A stretch of 64,000 nt of DNA from Physcomitrium patens (GCF_000002425.4 NC_037274.1:631919-695918); one strand, 5' to 3'. Counted from the first letter of the stretch, positions 22,501-34,799 are shown. Translations and numbers: made by a program. The notes: a model not told the origin generated them from the letters alone.

Positions 22501-22873
22501 GATACCTTGCAAGTTCCTCTAGTTTGGGCTGCATGAAGCTTTTGATCTTTTTTGTAGTCAGAGCATATCCGACGCTAAAGGTTGGAGGGCACAAGCTATA
22601 AGCTGGAGGCGCAGAGGCCAAAGTCGTGGCTGGAATACTTTGCGACCTAACGTCTCGGCTATGAAGTTTAAAATCTCTCTTTCTCTCCTGAGCTCTCTCG
22701 CGCTCTTCCTCCCTGCGCCTGCCCACTTCCCTTCGACGCCCTTCCTCCTTGTCACGGTCGACAATTCTTCCCAAGGACGCAGGCGATCTTTCGCGTGTTT
22801 GCAACAGTCCCACCCGCCAGAAGCTCTCCGAAGCCGGAGACGCGACCGTTGTCGCGCTGCTGTCCAGCCTCAT
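19521..22873 (-). CDS. ITPK: Inositol-tetrakisphosphate 1-kinase (ITPK family), 10 coding exons
   Basis: ATP-grasp kinase that phosphorylates inositol tris/tetrakisphosphates on the way to phytate and inositol pyrophosphates; cytosol or nucleus in plants. Coding exons, all with GT-AG introns and matching phases: 22873-22506, 22309-22228, 21708-21676, 21495-21375, 21094-21002, 20849-20730, 20589-20404, 20268-20213, 19933-19849, 19630-19521. They sum to 1,254 nt (417 aa). Family signatures: [19 protein letters not shown] (N-terminal domain), [43 protein letters not shown] (ATP-binding Lys), [36 protein letters not shown] and [17 protein letters not shown] with the metal-binding Asp, Asp and Asn. 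The first ~100 residues are an extra Arg/Glu-rich leader beyond the usual ~320-residue core. The start was chosen as the first ATG of the exon, but a longer N-terminus is possible. All key residues are present. Confidence 0.95.
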
Positions 22874-22900
22874 GCCCACACTACCCAAATATATCCCTCC

Positions 22901-23455
22901 CCTGAGTTGATAAAAAAAGAACTTCAAACGTGTGTGGGTGACTTTGAATTGTAAAATAAAAACACACACCTGTCCCTCCCCACCAGATGGATGAATGTAT
23001 ACATGGATGAAGACATGAATGAATGCCGTTTTGGATGAATGCAGCAGAAGAAGAAGAAGCATGCTTGAATCTCAGCCATGACAGGATCCCGGAATCTACC
23101 TTTGGAATAGAGCGTCCAATGGCGCCCCAACTGTGAGTGCCCCCCCCCGTCCACCCGGCCCGCGCGTCCACCGGCTGATCCAGGAGCGGGGACTGGATAT
23201 TCCCCGTAACCACGTCTGGCTTGCTTTGCTTGCTTGCTTGCTTGCAGTATAAAGAAAATGGCGCTTGTAAGAAGTGTGTTCGCCCTTACCCCCCGCCTTT
23301 CTTTGGCCATGTGTATGTATGTATGTATGTATGTATGTATGGATGTGTCTCTGCTCTGCTTTGCTCCGATTCTGCCTCCGCAGCTTCTTCTTCATTGTCG
23401 CCTCGATTGATTGATTGATTGTCTTGCCGACCTTGCTCAGCGCTTGTGTCGTCAT
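22901..23455 (-). other. Probable upstream exon and intron of the ITPK gene
   Basis: Sense-strand donor AAAG|GTAGATTCC at 23100/23099 and a strong acceptor TTTTTTTATCAACTCAG at 22902. Together they would remove 198 bp (22902-23099) just upstream of the ITPK ATG. The frame joined across this intron is open back to an ATG at 23455 that follows a TGA, so a 5' UTR exon or an N-terminal extension of about 130 residues are both possible. That stretch encodes microsatellite-derived repeats (YIHTYIHTH), so an untranslated exon is more likely. Confidence 0.5.
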
Positions 23456-23600
23456 TCACACTTGCCGCTGCGCATTTCGTTTGTGGACTCTTCGATCCTT
23501 GACGACGGACACTTTTCGGCGTGAGAGTTGTTAGAGTTTGAGGCGGTTTAAGACGTGGTGTGTTCCGGGTCTTGGTTACGCGTGGCGGAGAGGAGGTCAA
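23100..23600 (-). promoter_or_regulatory. Likely ITPK promoter region
   Basis: GC-richer DNA directly upstream of ITPK with short tandem repeats: TGCT at about 23218-23245, TGTA at about 23312-23340, TTGA at about 23405-23421, and a C-rich run near 23139-23149. No clear TATA box. The start point cannot be set from sequence. Confidence 0.35.
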
Positions 23601-24094
23601 TTTGGTGATTGGATACACGATTGGTGAAGGAGTGGTGATGCGTGTGTATCTGAAGTTGATGTGCGAGTGTTGTAGCGCTGGTAGTGTGTGAAGTCGGGGC
23701 TTGGCTTGGTGGTGGGACTTGACATTTGTATGCAGTGTTCTGTTGGATGCGAGAAGCGGTGCGTCTTGTGGTGGAAGTGGTGTTGAAGTAGTAGTGCAAC
23801 GCGTTCCTGTTCTAATCTCAGGTACTGCTCACGAAATTGTCGTCGTGTGAGAATTTTGGATTGTTCTTTCAGTGTTCTGGACTGGGAAAATGAAGCTCGG
23901 TTAGTCTTGCGAAGCGTGCATTTGCGTGCTGTTGACTGCTCTGATGTAGCGGAGACTGTTGGATTATGTGTATAATATTGATGTCTGGGTAGATTCTCAT
24001 ATGATATATAATAATATAATAATAATATTGTGTGGCATTGACGTTTTGCACCACTAGAGCCCACTTTGCTTGCACTCATCACCATAATGCACAC
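23597..24094 (-). CDS. Hypothetical ORF, 165 aa, upstream of ITPK
   Basis: Open frame on the same strand as ITPK, in DNA clearly less AT-rich than what lies beyond 24100. It contains a basic helical stretch KILTRRQFREQYLRLEQERV and a Ser/Thr/Pro/His-rich tail. An overlapping frame (23286-23618) stays open for 110 further codons, so a frame change or an intron could link them. I recognise no family. It may be a small lineage-specific gene, an untranslated transcript shared with ITPK, or a chance frame. Confidence 0.2.
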   Translation of the reverse strand: MCIMVMSASKVGSSGAKRQCHTILLLYYYISYENLPRHQYYTHNPTVSATSEQSTARKCTLRKTNRASFSQSRTLKEQSKILTRRQFREQYLRLEQERVALLLQHHFHHKTHRFSHPTEHCIQMSSPTTKPSPDFTHYQRYNTRTSTSDTHASPLLHQSCIQSPN

Positions 24095-24099
24095 AAGTG

Positions 24100-24997
24100 A
24101 GTACTTGAAACGGTCTCCACCTCAACTTTTATGACTTTTTAACTTGTATTCTAAGATACATTGCAAACAATCGTCTTGGTTTCTTTATGATAAACCCAAG
24201 TTGCTAGAAAGTCCTAAGTACTTTTTAACATATTTTTAGAAGTTTTGTTGGTGGATCATTTAATCTTACATCAAATTCTACATATTACTAAGCTTATACT
24301 TATATTGTTGTTGTCTACATAAAATTTTAATATCTATTGTGAGATAGTTGAGCCAAATTGTATCCAACAAAAACTAGTCTTTTTAGTTTGGTCTGAGATT
24401 CCTTTTCTTGTTAATTGTTCTTCTATTGGTTTTATTTTTTATTTTTTTATTTTGCATATACAGTTTCTTTTCTACAAGTCTTCTTGTCAATAAAATCAAA
24501 TTAATTCTTTATAAATAAATTCATTAAGTTTAAGACTTTTTACTCACAATATGTTATTTTTATGTCTCAATGCTCTTGCAATTTCAGCAGTGTGTTGTTT
24601 ATCCCTATGTTAATCTGATTTTTTTCTAAATAATTTTAATACATTATTTTATATTGTAATGGTACAAAACATTCCCTTGTAAAATTAGTTAAATTTATAT
24701 CCAAAATTTAGTACAATCTTTTTATAAATTTTTATCATTTTGTTAATTTATGATATGTAAACTGTATAAATAATAAGGCATAGCTACAATATCTCATGTT
24801 GTTTCAACCATTTAAAATAGTATTTAGTTTTGTCTTGTTGTACTTAGTTTGATAGTTTTGTTTTAAAATATTGTAAAATTCACAAAATACATGGTCCTTT
24901 CACATGGTTAAAAGTAATTGCATTTAAATTAATACTTTCTTATAAAAAAATTATTCAAATCTTATAGGGAATAAATTTAACCAAGATTTGTTTTAGT

Positions 24998-25029
<32 letters not shown>

Positions 25030-25505
25030 ATCATAATCGTTTACTAATTTTACTTTTGTAACGTATTTTTTAAGTGTAGTTTATTTTTAAAAAGACTTAT
25101 ATTTTTGTATGTTTGACATCTCCAAGAAATTCATAAGATCTGGTTCTTTGCAGTTTCAATCACAATCACTAAGTTATAATTGCTCACTAATATATCTTAG
25201 TTTTTCATGTAATTTGATATTTTTAACTGGTAGAAATTAATATTATAAAAAAAATGTTTCTAGTTCTTATTTAATTATTCATTATCTTTAATATATTAAT
25301 AATTTTGTTATTGTAATCTAAATAGTTTTTTAAGGATAATTTTCTGAAAAAATATTGTCAAACTTTTTTTTCCCTCCTTCAAAATTTCTTACTTAATGAA
25401 TATAATGTTTTACTACACAATATTGCATATTCTTCTTCTTGTTTTGAAACTTTCTAGGTAATTAACCATCGGATAAGAAACATCATATCATTCATTTGTA
25501 ACAAG

Positions 25506-25539
<34 letters not shown>

Positions 25540-27160
25540 TTTATTTATTTATTTAGTTACTTTATAATAAAGAACAAAATAACTAATTTTTAAAATTTAA
25601 ATTTTGCTATTATATATATATATATATATATATACATACATTTTTGTATATGAGATTCTGTTTTTATATATTTAAATCTCTCTCTATATATATATTTATT
25701 GATGGTATACTAAATAATCACCAAAAATTGTAACAACTTATTAAATTTATAACATGTGAGAATAAAAGCGTCATCATACAATTATGATTGAGCAATATAT
25801 TTTTACAAAGTCACACAATTTTTAACTCACTGAGATTAGATTAGAGTAAAGATTTAACACCATTATGGATAACAATATGGTTAAATAATACTCCATAAGT
25901 GTCTTAAATTTGAAATGAATAATAATTTTGTATTATGAAATTTAAAATAATGTACTATGAACCAATACTACAATTGTTTTTGATAAATCTTGGTTGTTTT
26001 TCTACATTCTATATTTGGGTGGTAATTTGGTGGTTTTCAAGATTTATAAGGCTTCATAGCTTAGTGATTTATTTCCTTGATTTATTTTAAGATATTTGCT
26101 AATCTATAAGCAAAAATGGTAAGCATAAGTGATAATACAATACTTCTTGTGAGTAAAATTTGAAAAAAATATATTATTTTCCAAAATAATCCGTCAACAT
26201 CAAGAATATTATTAGACCCTTATTAAGTGATATAAAATTATGCCTTGATTTTTTTTAACTTTATTATGATTCCTTTAAATTTCATTGGTGGCAGCTTCAG
26301 TAAATAACATTATTAATTGGCTGAATTAATAATTATAAAAGTTTTTTTTAGATTGGCTTGTTGAGGTATTAATCTATTATTTTTAATACATACATACATT
26401 TATACATACATTATATAAATCCATTTTAATTGTTAATTATCATTTGAAATGATGATGAAGCAATAAAACATGTTATGTTTTGCTACAATGTGCTCATATA
26501 TTGCATGTATGGCATTTAAGAAGATAAAAAAGTACTTAATTTTTATTCAACTTTTGTTTTATATTGATTTTATTCCTAGTAAGTACATTGGCTGTTATTC
26601 AATTAAAATGCAGTTGATTTTGCCAAATGGTGAATTTACAAAACAGAAGAACTAATTGCAAATGGTAATCTGCAATATTAAAAAAATAATATACTAATAT
26701 AATTGCTAATACAGGTGGTTGTTTCATGGATTATTATTGATAACATAATATGTATTTTAATTAAGAGAACCATCAGATGGACATTTCATGTACCACACGT
26801 CCTCACACATACACACACACAGTAATATCATTGTCATATCATTATTTTGTATTTAAGTATTTTATTTTTCATTATTTGTATGTTTGCAACTTTTAGATTT
26901 GTAGCTTTATATTTGAAGTTTGAGAATATATATGTATATATATATATACACACACAATTTCGATATAGCCTCCACAACTTGCCCCCCCCCCCCCTGTACA
27001 TACATACATACAAACATATATATTGTTCCAATAAAAAAAAGAATATTACTTCCAAAGTGTTTTTTGGTTTTTTAAATGAAATAGAAAGAAATTATTATTT
27101 TAATAAAATATAATTGAAAAGATAATAACAATAAATTGCAGTTGGATTAGCAACACACAA

Positions 27161-27205
<45 letters not shown>

Positions 27206-27943
27206 AACCTCCAAAGCCTAAAGCACTACATATTTTTGAACTTGCAAACACATATATTGAAAAATAAAATATTGGAATATTAAATAATAATATGATGATG
27301 ATATTATTGTGTGTATGCAGGGGTCTCTGACATGGTGTCCACGTAGTAAAAAGGATGTGCCTACCGAAGTGTTGCTTTTAATTCTTTTTATTTTTTCAAT
27401 ATTTTATGTTCACTCTAATATTGATATACTCCTTCACTATTATATAATTCTATGCATGTAACTATATTCTAGTGCAATTAATTTTATTATTTTACAAATC
27501 AGGTGTATTTCATTTTTGGTACTTGCGATTATATATATATATATATATATATATAGAAGCTGATTATATCTAATAATAAAAACATTGACAAACAACTTTA
27601 ATATTGATATTATGGTAAAAATGGCACCATTTCAAGAAATCTCAAACACCATACAAGCTACTATCTTTGGCAAATTAAACAAAATCAAAATTATATAAAC
27701 ATTTCAAAAAAGTTTTATACTTTTCAAAATCAACAATAACAACCCCTGCTAATAATGATCAATTTTGTAAAAATTTACAGACTATAAATAAAACTTGTAA
27801 AGAGGCAAATAACATCGTGAAAAGAAACTAATATGCACCTTTATTTGAGGGAGTTCTTTCATATCAAGCAACAAGAGCACTTTGTTTGAAAATTTAGGTT
27901 TAAAGAACTTTAATGATATAAAGTGCAAAAATGATTATGTTTT

Positions 27944-27985
<42 letters not shown>

Positions 27986-28406
27986 AAAAAAGGGAAAAAA
28001 ACCGATTTTTGAAGTGGTTAGAGACAAAATAAAATATGAAAAAAGTAGCTATGTTTTTCATGTGTTGGTGGTTTCTTGAAAAAATAATATTATATAAAAG
28101 CTAATTTTACTCCAGCACGTATAAAATAAATTACCAATATTTTGGTATTCAACTGCTGAATGAATTGTATCATCTACAAATTCTATCATATGATGTCCTA
28201 CAATTCTAATTACTGATATTCAATATGTTTTTCCAACCATTATTTTACTTACATTTAATTTCCATATATATATATATATATATATACACGGTATTAAATT
28301 TAACAAGGATTTTTTTTAAAAGTTTTTTATTTTTCATTTATTTTGCATTATTTCGCAAAATAATGCAAAATAAAATAAAATAAAATAACCAAAAAAGAAA
28401 AAGAAG

Positions 28407-28445
<39 letters not shown>

Positions 28446-28480
28446 TGGTGTAAGGTTCTTACATTCAGTTCGTGTCAAAT
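24100..28480. other. AT-rich intergenic DNA with microsatellites
   Basis: No supported gene. (TA)n tracts near 25005-25031, 25508-25535, 25612-25634 and 27531-27555. (CA)n joined to (TA)n near 27159-27206. (GA)n at about 27949-27980. A C run at 26983-26994. A short GC-richer patch at about 27318-27375 starts after a TGTATGCAG acceptor-like word but has no recognisable coding content. Confidence 0.7.
28409..28445. repeat. Compound TA/CA microsatellite
   Basis: TATATATATATA followed directly by ACACACACACACACAC. It lies about 115 bp before the GC-rich island listed next. Confidence 0.9.
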
Positions 28481-28559
28481 TTCCATATTTGTTATCAAAA
28501 AAGTTTTATTTTATTATATTCTGTCCAGCTTTTGAAATTATCACTCTCACAAATTCCAA

Positions 28560-28960
28560 TAGTAATGCCAAGTCTTCCCCCCTCCCTTATCCACTATCCA
28601 TATCTTCAGGACCACGTCCCAATGCGGCTCCGCCAAGTGGCGCCCAGCTGATTCCACTATCCGTACCGCCACGCAGATCTTCGAGCGATCCGACGTGGAA
28701 TGACAGCTCAGCCCGACGTGGCAACCATTCATAGCCTCTATGGCTGGACCCACTTGTACGTGCTCTGGTGATTTGTACCACCATGCGGATGAATGAAAAA
28801 AATTTCGTTACACGGTTTCGGTTCATTGAATTTGGACGAGAAATGGCCTTGATTAACTTTTAGGTCATTGACTCCTTTTTCGTTGTCACATGTTCTGGAG
28901 GACACCGAGCTTTTGCTTTTTTGCCGAGGTGGATTGCATTTTTGGTGAGATGGTGAAGAG
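28560..28960. promoter_or_regulatory. GC-rich island with clustered ACGT motifs
   Basis: An abrupt GC-rich patch inside AT-rich DNA. ACGT cores lie at about 28613 (CCACGTCC), 28691 and 28714 (both CCGACGTGG) and 28758 (TACGTGC). ACGTGGC at the third site is the core of plant ABRE/G-box sites bound by bZIP factors. The repeated CCGACGTGG is spaced 24 bp apart. No coding frame fits a known family, and no gene was found on either side, so the regulated target is unknown. Confidence 0.35.
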
Positions 28961-31200
28961 ATAGGATGTGTTGTTTTATTTTTTATTTTTCCTGTTCGCA
29001 GATCTTAAAATTTATTTTTTTGACTGATCTTTCACACAAATCATGATATAACTCTATGAAACTGATCACTACAGTGATTTTATTTGTTAACTCTATTTTG
29101 TATTAAATACAAATGAAACACTTCAAATTTTACTTGGCCATCATGTGCCATGTTTATCTTTTGGATCCCATGTAATATTTTATACACATTTTTTTTGAAA
29201 ATTCAAAAAAACAATACTCAGTACTAAACGCAACAAAGTCAAGGTACTATTTGTTAAATTCTACAATGGTGTAAATCACAAAGAAATAAATCAGGAAACT
29301 TGACAATTTGTCATTTGTTTTTGATGATAGAATTTTGATTACGTCATAGTTTCATGTACTTTTTATACCTTCATAACCACAGAATTAAAACAACCCTTTG
29401 TTCATGGATTTATTAAAAAGACAAAATACCAAGATAATAAATAAAAATAAAATCGAAATAGTTTGTTTTTTAAAATTTTCATTGAGCATTTTATAATAAT
29501 ATATCAGCATATTAAAATCATTAAAAAATTACATGCAATGCATGTTTACATTTCCATGAGTAATAGTCTTAGTTTAAAGTTTTTTTAATTTTTAATTTTT
29601 TTAATTTTTTTCTTAGTAGATGGCTTTGTACATTCTGGATGTTGAAGTATATAAGAAAAATTCCCTGTTTCTGAAAACATTTATTTAAGGAATTTTGAAA
29701 GTTGTAGAATGTATATTTTATGCTTTATCTAAAAAAAATAATTCAAATTAAAATCGAAAAAGAAAATTTCTAACAAATGTTTAATTTCTCAACCCGATGG
29801 TCTTGCTTTTGAATGTTTTACATATAATTGTGTTGTTTTGAATTTAAGTTTACCTGTAAATTGTAGTCTCATGTAATGTGGTGCTGTTTAAATAATGAAA
29901 TATTAACCAGCATTATGAGATATCACAGTAGTAATTACTGCATCATTTCTTTCTGAATAAACCACAAGATAGGAAATAAAACTTCAACAAACACAATCAC
30001 ATGCATCATGTTAACATGTTTAAACGGACTAATTTGTATCAAAACATAAGAAAGTTTAAATAATGAATTGTGTTTTATTTTTATTTTTTATTTTTTTGAA
30101 TGTAATTTCAGGTTTTTGAATGAGTCATATAAATTTTAAAAATTTGCATGAATTGTTTTTGGGCACTAGACTTTATTTTGTATTTCATTTCATTTCATTT
30201 TATTTTATTGTAATTTAGTGAATCAGAAAGTACATCAGTTACTGCAAATGAATTTATTTTTATATATTATGATAATATTAAAGTTTTTTTTTTTTTTTTT
30301 TTTGAAAATATTATAAAAACCAAAGTATTGATTACTTGAATTTTCGTGACAAGAATGTGGCAATTGGTGGCTATATTAATACCTTCTATATGATTTTTCA
30401 AAGTGTAGATTGAATAAAGTATGTTTTAAAATATAATGCTTGCCATGAAAAGTCGACATTTAATTTTCACATGATTTTAAGTATAAAAAGAAAAATGAAT
30501 AAAAACGAACACGCTGTTATGAGAAATCGTGGCTGATATCAATTTTGATTTTTTTGGGGATATATTTATGTAAAGTGCAAGGTTGATCCTTACAAAAGGA
30601 AACATAATATTAATTATGAATCATTTTAATTTTGAAAGGATGAAGTTGGGTATTACTTTCGAGTTGTACAAACTTAATTGGATTTTATTTTCTACTTTTG
30701 AGATTGGTGACAACTTTTATTATGACATTTGACAAATTCTGTTTTATTGTGATGCAAACCTCGTCCTATTTCATAAACATACTTAAGCGTGTAAACTTGG
30801 TATCTTAAAAATGGAAATTATTAATAAAAATGGTAAGATCTTGGATGAGACAGGATCAAAATGGTTCTCAAGCCATGCTTGCATCTTCGTCATTGTGTGC
30901 AAGGATTTTATTCCGATCACTTTTCGGATTCTACTCTCAGTTTGTTATAAAAGATCTTAAAACTGATTAACGAATGGAATATGTGTTGAAAATTTTAATA
31001 TTAAAACATCTTTCTGATTCTAAACTGAAGTAGGTTTACATCTCTTTTATTACAAAAGAAAAAAATGTTATTAAAATTACCCTGTTGATGATATACTTTT
31101 AGTACTGTTTTATTTTATTCAATCTATTTATTTTCAATTATACCTTTTTACTAACTACTACCATCATTCTATTTGGCATATTTCTCTGTTTTGTTTTGTT
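28961..31200. other. AT-rich intergenic DNA
   Basis: I see no gene or RNA here. There are runs of T (about 30286-30303) and TTTTATTT-type words only. Confidence 0.65.
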
Positions 31201-31520
31201 TTTTATTGATTGTTTGTTTGTTTGTTTTTTTATTTTTTTATTTTAAAGTAATGTAATAAGTACTATTTACTTTTCTCTATACACATTGTTTTGTTTTTTT
31301 TTGATTGCTTGTTTGTTTGTTTGTTTGTTTGTTTTTTTGTTTTTTTGTTTTTTTAAAGTAATGTAATAAGTACTATTTACTTTTCTCTATACACATTGTT
31401 TTTTTTTTTTTTTTTTTGATTGCTTGTTTGTTTGTTTGTTTTTTTTTTTTTTTGTTTTTTGTTTTTTTTTTTTTTGAAGTAATGTAATAAGTACTATTTA
31501 ATTTTCTCTATACACATTGT
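31190..31520 (+). repeat. Three-copy tandem repeat, unit about 111-121 bp
   Basis: Each unit is a T-rich part with GTTT repeats (TTGATTGCTTGTTTG) followed by a nearly invariant 44-base segment beginning AAAGTAATGTAATAAGTACT and ending ACACATTG. The invariant segment starts at about 31245, 31355 and 31476. Differences are mostly in T-run and GTTT number. Confidence 0.9.
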
Positions 31521-32320
31521 GCAGATGATGATTTATTCCATGATATTAAAATTTAAAAATAAGCATTGCAGAAAATAAATTAGAAACATATCTTGATTAG
31601 TGTCAAAGTTGTAATGTATTCCTTCGTGTAAAATGAGGACATCCAAGTATTGTTGTTGGTAACAGTAGAGATCAAAGGATGTGTACTAAGACGTTTGAAG
31701 AGTTTTTTTTAATTCATGTATAGCAATGTCAAATAAGGTAATGAGATTCTATAAGTCCAAGTTTTGTGGGTCCCAGCTTTTTGCACACCTACTAAAGTTT
31801 GTAGTTTAGACACAATATTACATAGATTTGTTGTAATCATTTGATTTTTTTTTTTTTTTTTTTTTTTTTTAACTTATCAATTTTATCTTATATGTCAAAG
31901 TAGTAATAAGAATCAATTAACAATAATCAATTAAAGATGTTTTTTTATGCTCTTGTACCAAAAATTAAATATCTTTTAATGGTTTATTATCAAATATATT
32001 TTTATATTTTAAGTCATAATAAATTTATTATTATTATTGTAATTATTATATGTAATTTAACCGCAATCTACATTGATCTATTGTACCACATTATTAGAGA
32101 ATATTATGAATTATTATTGAAAAATAATCAAGTCACATTCAAATATTTAAACCAAGTAATTTATTTTGCATTGATGTATTAAATCATCTTGTTTTAATTT
32201 ATTGTTGTTATTTATAATAAATTGATATAAAATTTAGGCATAAATAGAAATAATATATATGATATTTTAAAAGACAAATGTTCCACTACAACATTACATA
32301 TTATTTAGAAGATGGATATG
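31521..32320. other. AT-rich intergenic DNA
   Basis: No supported gene. A run of about 30 T residues near 31843-31870. The 81-codon open frame at 31937-32182 is what AT-rich sequence gives by chance and shows no motif. Confidence 0.6.
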
Positions 32321-32861
32321 TGACAAGGACATGAATCTCAAAGAAAGAAAATCCTCAATACACTCTTGTGTCATTGAAGAAAACTAGAAAGTTACTGAAA
32401 AGGTGATATAATATTAAACTAAAATGGCTATTGCCAAAAACAAGAAGACTAGAAAGACTTGAAACAAGACTAAGGACTAAAAAGACATTAACAATAGTGA
32501 AGAAGGCTTCACTCTTGCCTCCATATACACTCTTAAGTAGGAGCTATAAGGCGATGTCATATAGGACCTCCAAAATGTGTTGATTTTATAAGACATGTAT
32601 CTTAATTTGCAAGGCAAGTTTTTTATATGTGCACCACATAATTAACTTTTTCCGTAAGATATTAACAAGTGATTAATTTGTTCACCAAGTTTTCTAATCT
32701 AACAATAAACTACAAATACATATAAAGTCAAGCACTATTTATGAAGCTTCTAGAAAGCTTCTCTAAAAGGTCTTAAGAAATTAACCTATTTTTATCTAAT
32801 TTTATCTATTCATATCTGATCATATAGGTATTTACTAAAATACATATGTATATTAGTGATA
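32321..32861 (-). repeat. 3' LTR of element G
   Basis: Sense ends TATCAC and TCCTTGTCA, both worn. The TATA box region near 32523 and the paired GAGTGAAG words around the presumed start site are still visible. Length 541 bp against 548-558 bp in relatives. Confidence 0.8.
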
Positions 32862-32902
32862 TTACCCCACCTTCTAGGACTGAGTTCCACAAGGAATTAT
32901 CT

Positions 32903-33325
32903 TTATATATTGAAGAAGTCCAAGATGAGGTGAATTGTATTTGCCACATACTCTGATCTTTGTTCTTTTTAAAGATAGTTGATAGGCCTTCTTAGCCATC
33001 AATAGTATCCTATATTAAAGCAAAAAGACCACCTTGATATTTGGTCATTGTTGAGGTCTTCATAACTTCTTTCAAATAAAATATTTGAAACACCATCAAG
33101 AATTGTTCCTACCTCTAATAAAATCATCAAACATTGGAAGTCTCTTCCAAAGTCATGATATTGAATATATTCTATCTCACTATCTATTTGAAGAAAAACA
33201 TGTCGTTCTTGAAGATCTTCATCTTGATTTTGTTATCTTGAAAGTTGTGACAATCGCAATGTCTCATCTGGTAAGTCCGCAATTAAAAGCTCTTGAATTG
33301 AATCTATTGGTTATTGATTTTCCAT
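32903..33325 (-). pseudogene. ORF3 of element G
   Basis: Exactly 423 nt from ATG (33325) to the ATA TAA end, the same span as in A1, E and F, but with in-frame stops from point changes (for example CAA to TAA soon after the start). Parts of the conserved block (the worn counterpart of GHYRWLRGPINHL) can be followed near 32985-33030. Function unknown. Confidence 0.7.
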
Positions 33326-33429
33326 TGCTTTAGTGTCACAAATATACACAAGCTACAAAAAATGATAGAAAATAGAGTATTATGTTCTTTTGGTCTTGTT
33401 TCTTTTATAACAAAGATTTAGTATTTTTC

Positions 33430-34600
33430 ATCTTAATTTTGATGGATGTCATTGATGAAAGGATTCAACTTTCTTTCTTGTATTTGCAAGATTCTTTGAT
33501 GGCTTCCATGTATATTCACTAATATCATATCCACGCCAATGAACAAGATATTCTAACCTATTTTGGCACTACCTTGAGTTTAAGACTTCTTCCACCTCAA
33601 ACACTTGATTAATATCCACTTCTATAGGAAGAAGTGGTATTTATCTTTGTTTTGAGATATTTACTATCTTATATAGCTTAAAAAGAGACATGTGAAATAC
33701 AGAGTAGATCTTCATAGATTTTGATAGATATAAATGATAAGCAATAAGATTGATTTATTCACAAATAGAAAAAGGTTCCAACCTATAATAGTCTAACTTA
33801 TCACAAGGACGAGTAGTCTTGATATTGCGATGAAGTAATCATACCTTCTCACCTACATTAAATTGTGCTTGCTCTTTGCAATAGGCATCCGCATTAGTCT
33901 TTTGTCATTCTTGGACTTCCTTTAATTGTATTTTCATTGTTGCATGTAGCTCTAACAAAGGATTTGCTAAATCTTTTGTTGTAAGATTATGAACTTTTGA
34001 AAAGTCAAAAATATCAAGTCATAGATGATAACCATAATTAAAAAAAAAAAAGGTGTTTATTGAGTAGAACAATGTACCAAATTATTGTATGAAAACTCTG
34101 CCAATGACAAAAGAGTTTTTCAATTATCTTGATGATAGTTGATGGTACACTTCAAATACTAATCCAAAACTTGATTCACGTATTTTGTTTGCCCATCAAT
34201 TTGAAGATGAAAAGTTGAAGAGAGCTTTATGTCCACTTTTAGAATCTTAAAGATAATTTTCTAAAATCTTAATACAAATCAAGTCCCTCTATCCAATATA
34301 ATATCTTTTAATAATCCATAACAGTGATAGATATTGTCAATGAAAAACTTAGCTGTTGCTTTATTTCAAATAGATTTTGTACATAGTACAAAATATGCTA
34401 TTTTGGTGAAGCAATTTGTAATTATGAATATAGAGTCATGTAAACTTGAATTTGAAAGATCTATAATTAAATCCAAAGAAATAGAAGATCATAGTTGTTT
34501 GAGTATAGGTAATGGTTGGAGAAGTTTATAGAGTCAATAATAAAGAGTTTTTGATCTTGAACAAACATTACATGAATGGATAAATTCTTTTGGTCTTATG
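33430..34600 (-). pseudogene. Integrase and chromodomain of element G
   Basis: Sense reading with stops gives the chromodomain (the EYLVHW and GYDIS region near 33520-33550), the [19 protein letters not shown]-like tract near 33800-33850, FAYNN near 34085 and the integrase core to about 34570. Many C-to-T type stops. Inactive. Confidence 0.75.
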
Positions 34601-34799
34601 TACATTAGATTTGAAATACAGGCTATGGTCAAGAATTCAAACTACTAACTTATACTATTCTAAACATTTGATAACAATTGCCTCTTCAAAGGTTGCTTCT
34701 TCCTCTACTTTATGAGGTCAAGAACTAAAAATCTTCATGTTGAAGCTATCTTACCTAGCTACTATTCTTCATTTTGCTGCTTTTGATCTAAATAGATGT

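Larger units (their letters stand above)
32321..34600 (-). mobile_element. Truncated family A chromovirus G (integrase end, chromodomain, ORF3, 3' LTR)
   Basis: Minus-strand remnant. 3' LTR 32321-32861 (541 bp). Purine tract next to it (sense AGAAGGTGGGG). ORF3 at 32903-33325. Chromodomain and integrase from about 33430 up to about 34570, where similarity stops. The head of the element is missing. Close in sequence to element E (51732-57053). Confidence 0.8.

Noticed and set aside
23140-23150. C run near ITPK, and another at 26983-26994, as possible special structures
   Set aside because: Simple homopolymers; length may also be affected by sequencing.
26470-27113. Short frames in AT-rich DNA (for example 26470-26655 and 26847-27113)
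   Set aside because: Ile/Tyr/Lys-rich translations of AT repeats and TATA/CATA microsatellites; no domain, no neighbours and no splice pattern.
27318-27385. A possible exon after TGTATGCAG with reading SLTWCPRSKKDVPTEVL
   Set aside because: An acceptor-like word and a faint F-box-like VPTEVLLLIL, but no donor, no partner exons and rapid return to AT-rich text. Too little to call.
33085-33333. An 82-codon open frame antisense to ORF3, also seen at 51955-52203, 44364-44612 and 60977-61225
   Set aside because: It is the shadow of ORF3 on the opposite strand. The frame is open in all copies because the copies are related, and it holds no motif of its own. I would revisit it only if an antisense transcript were shown.
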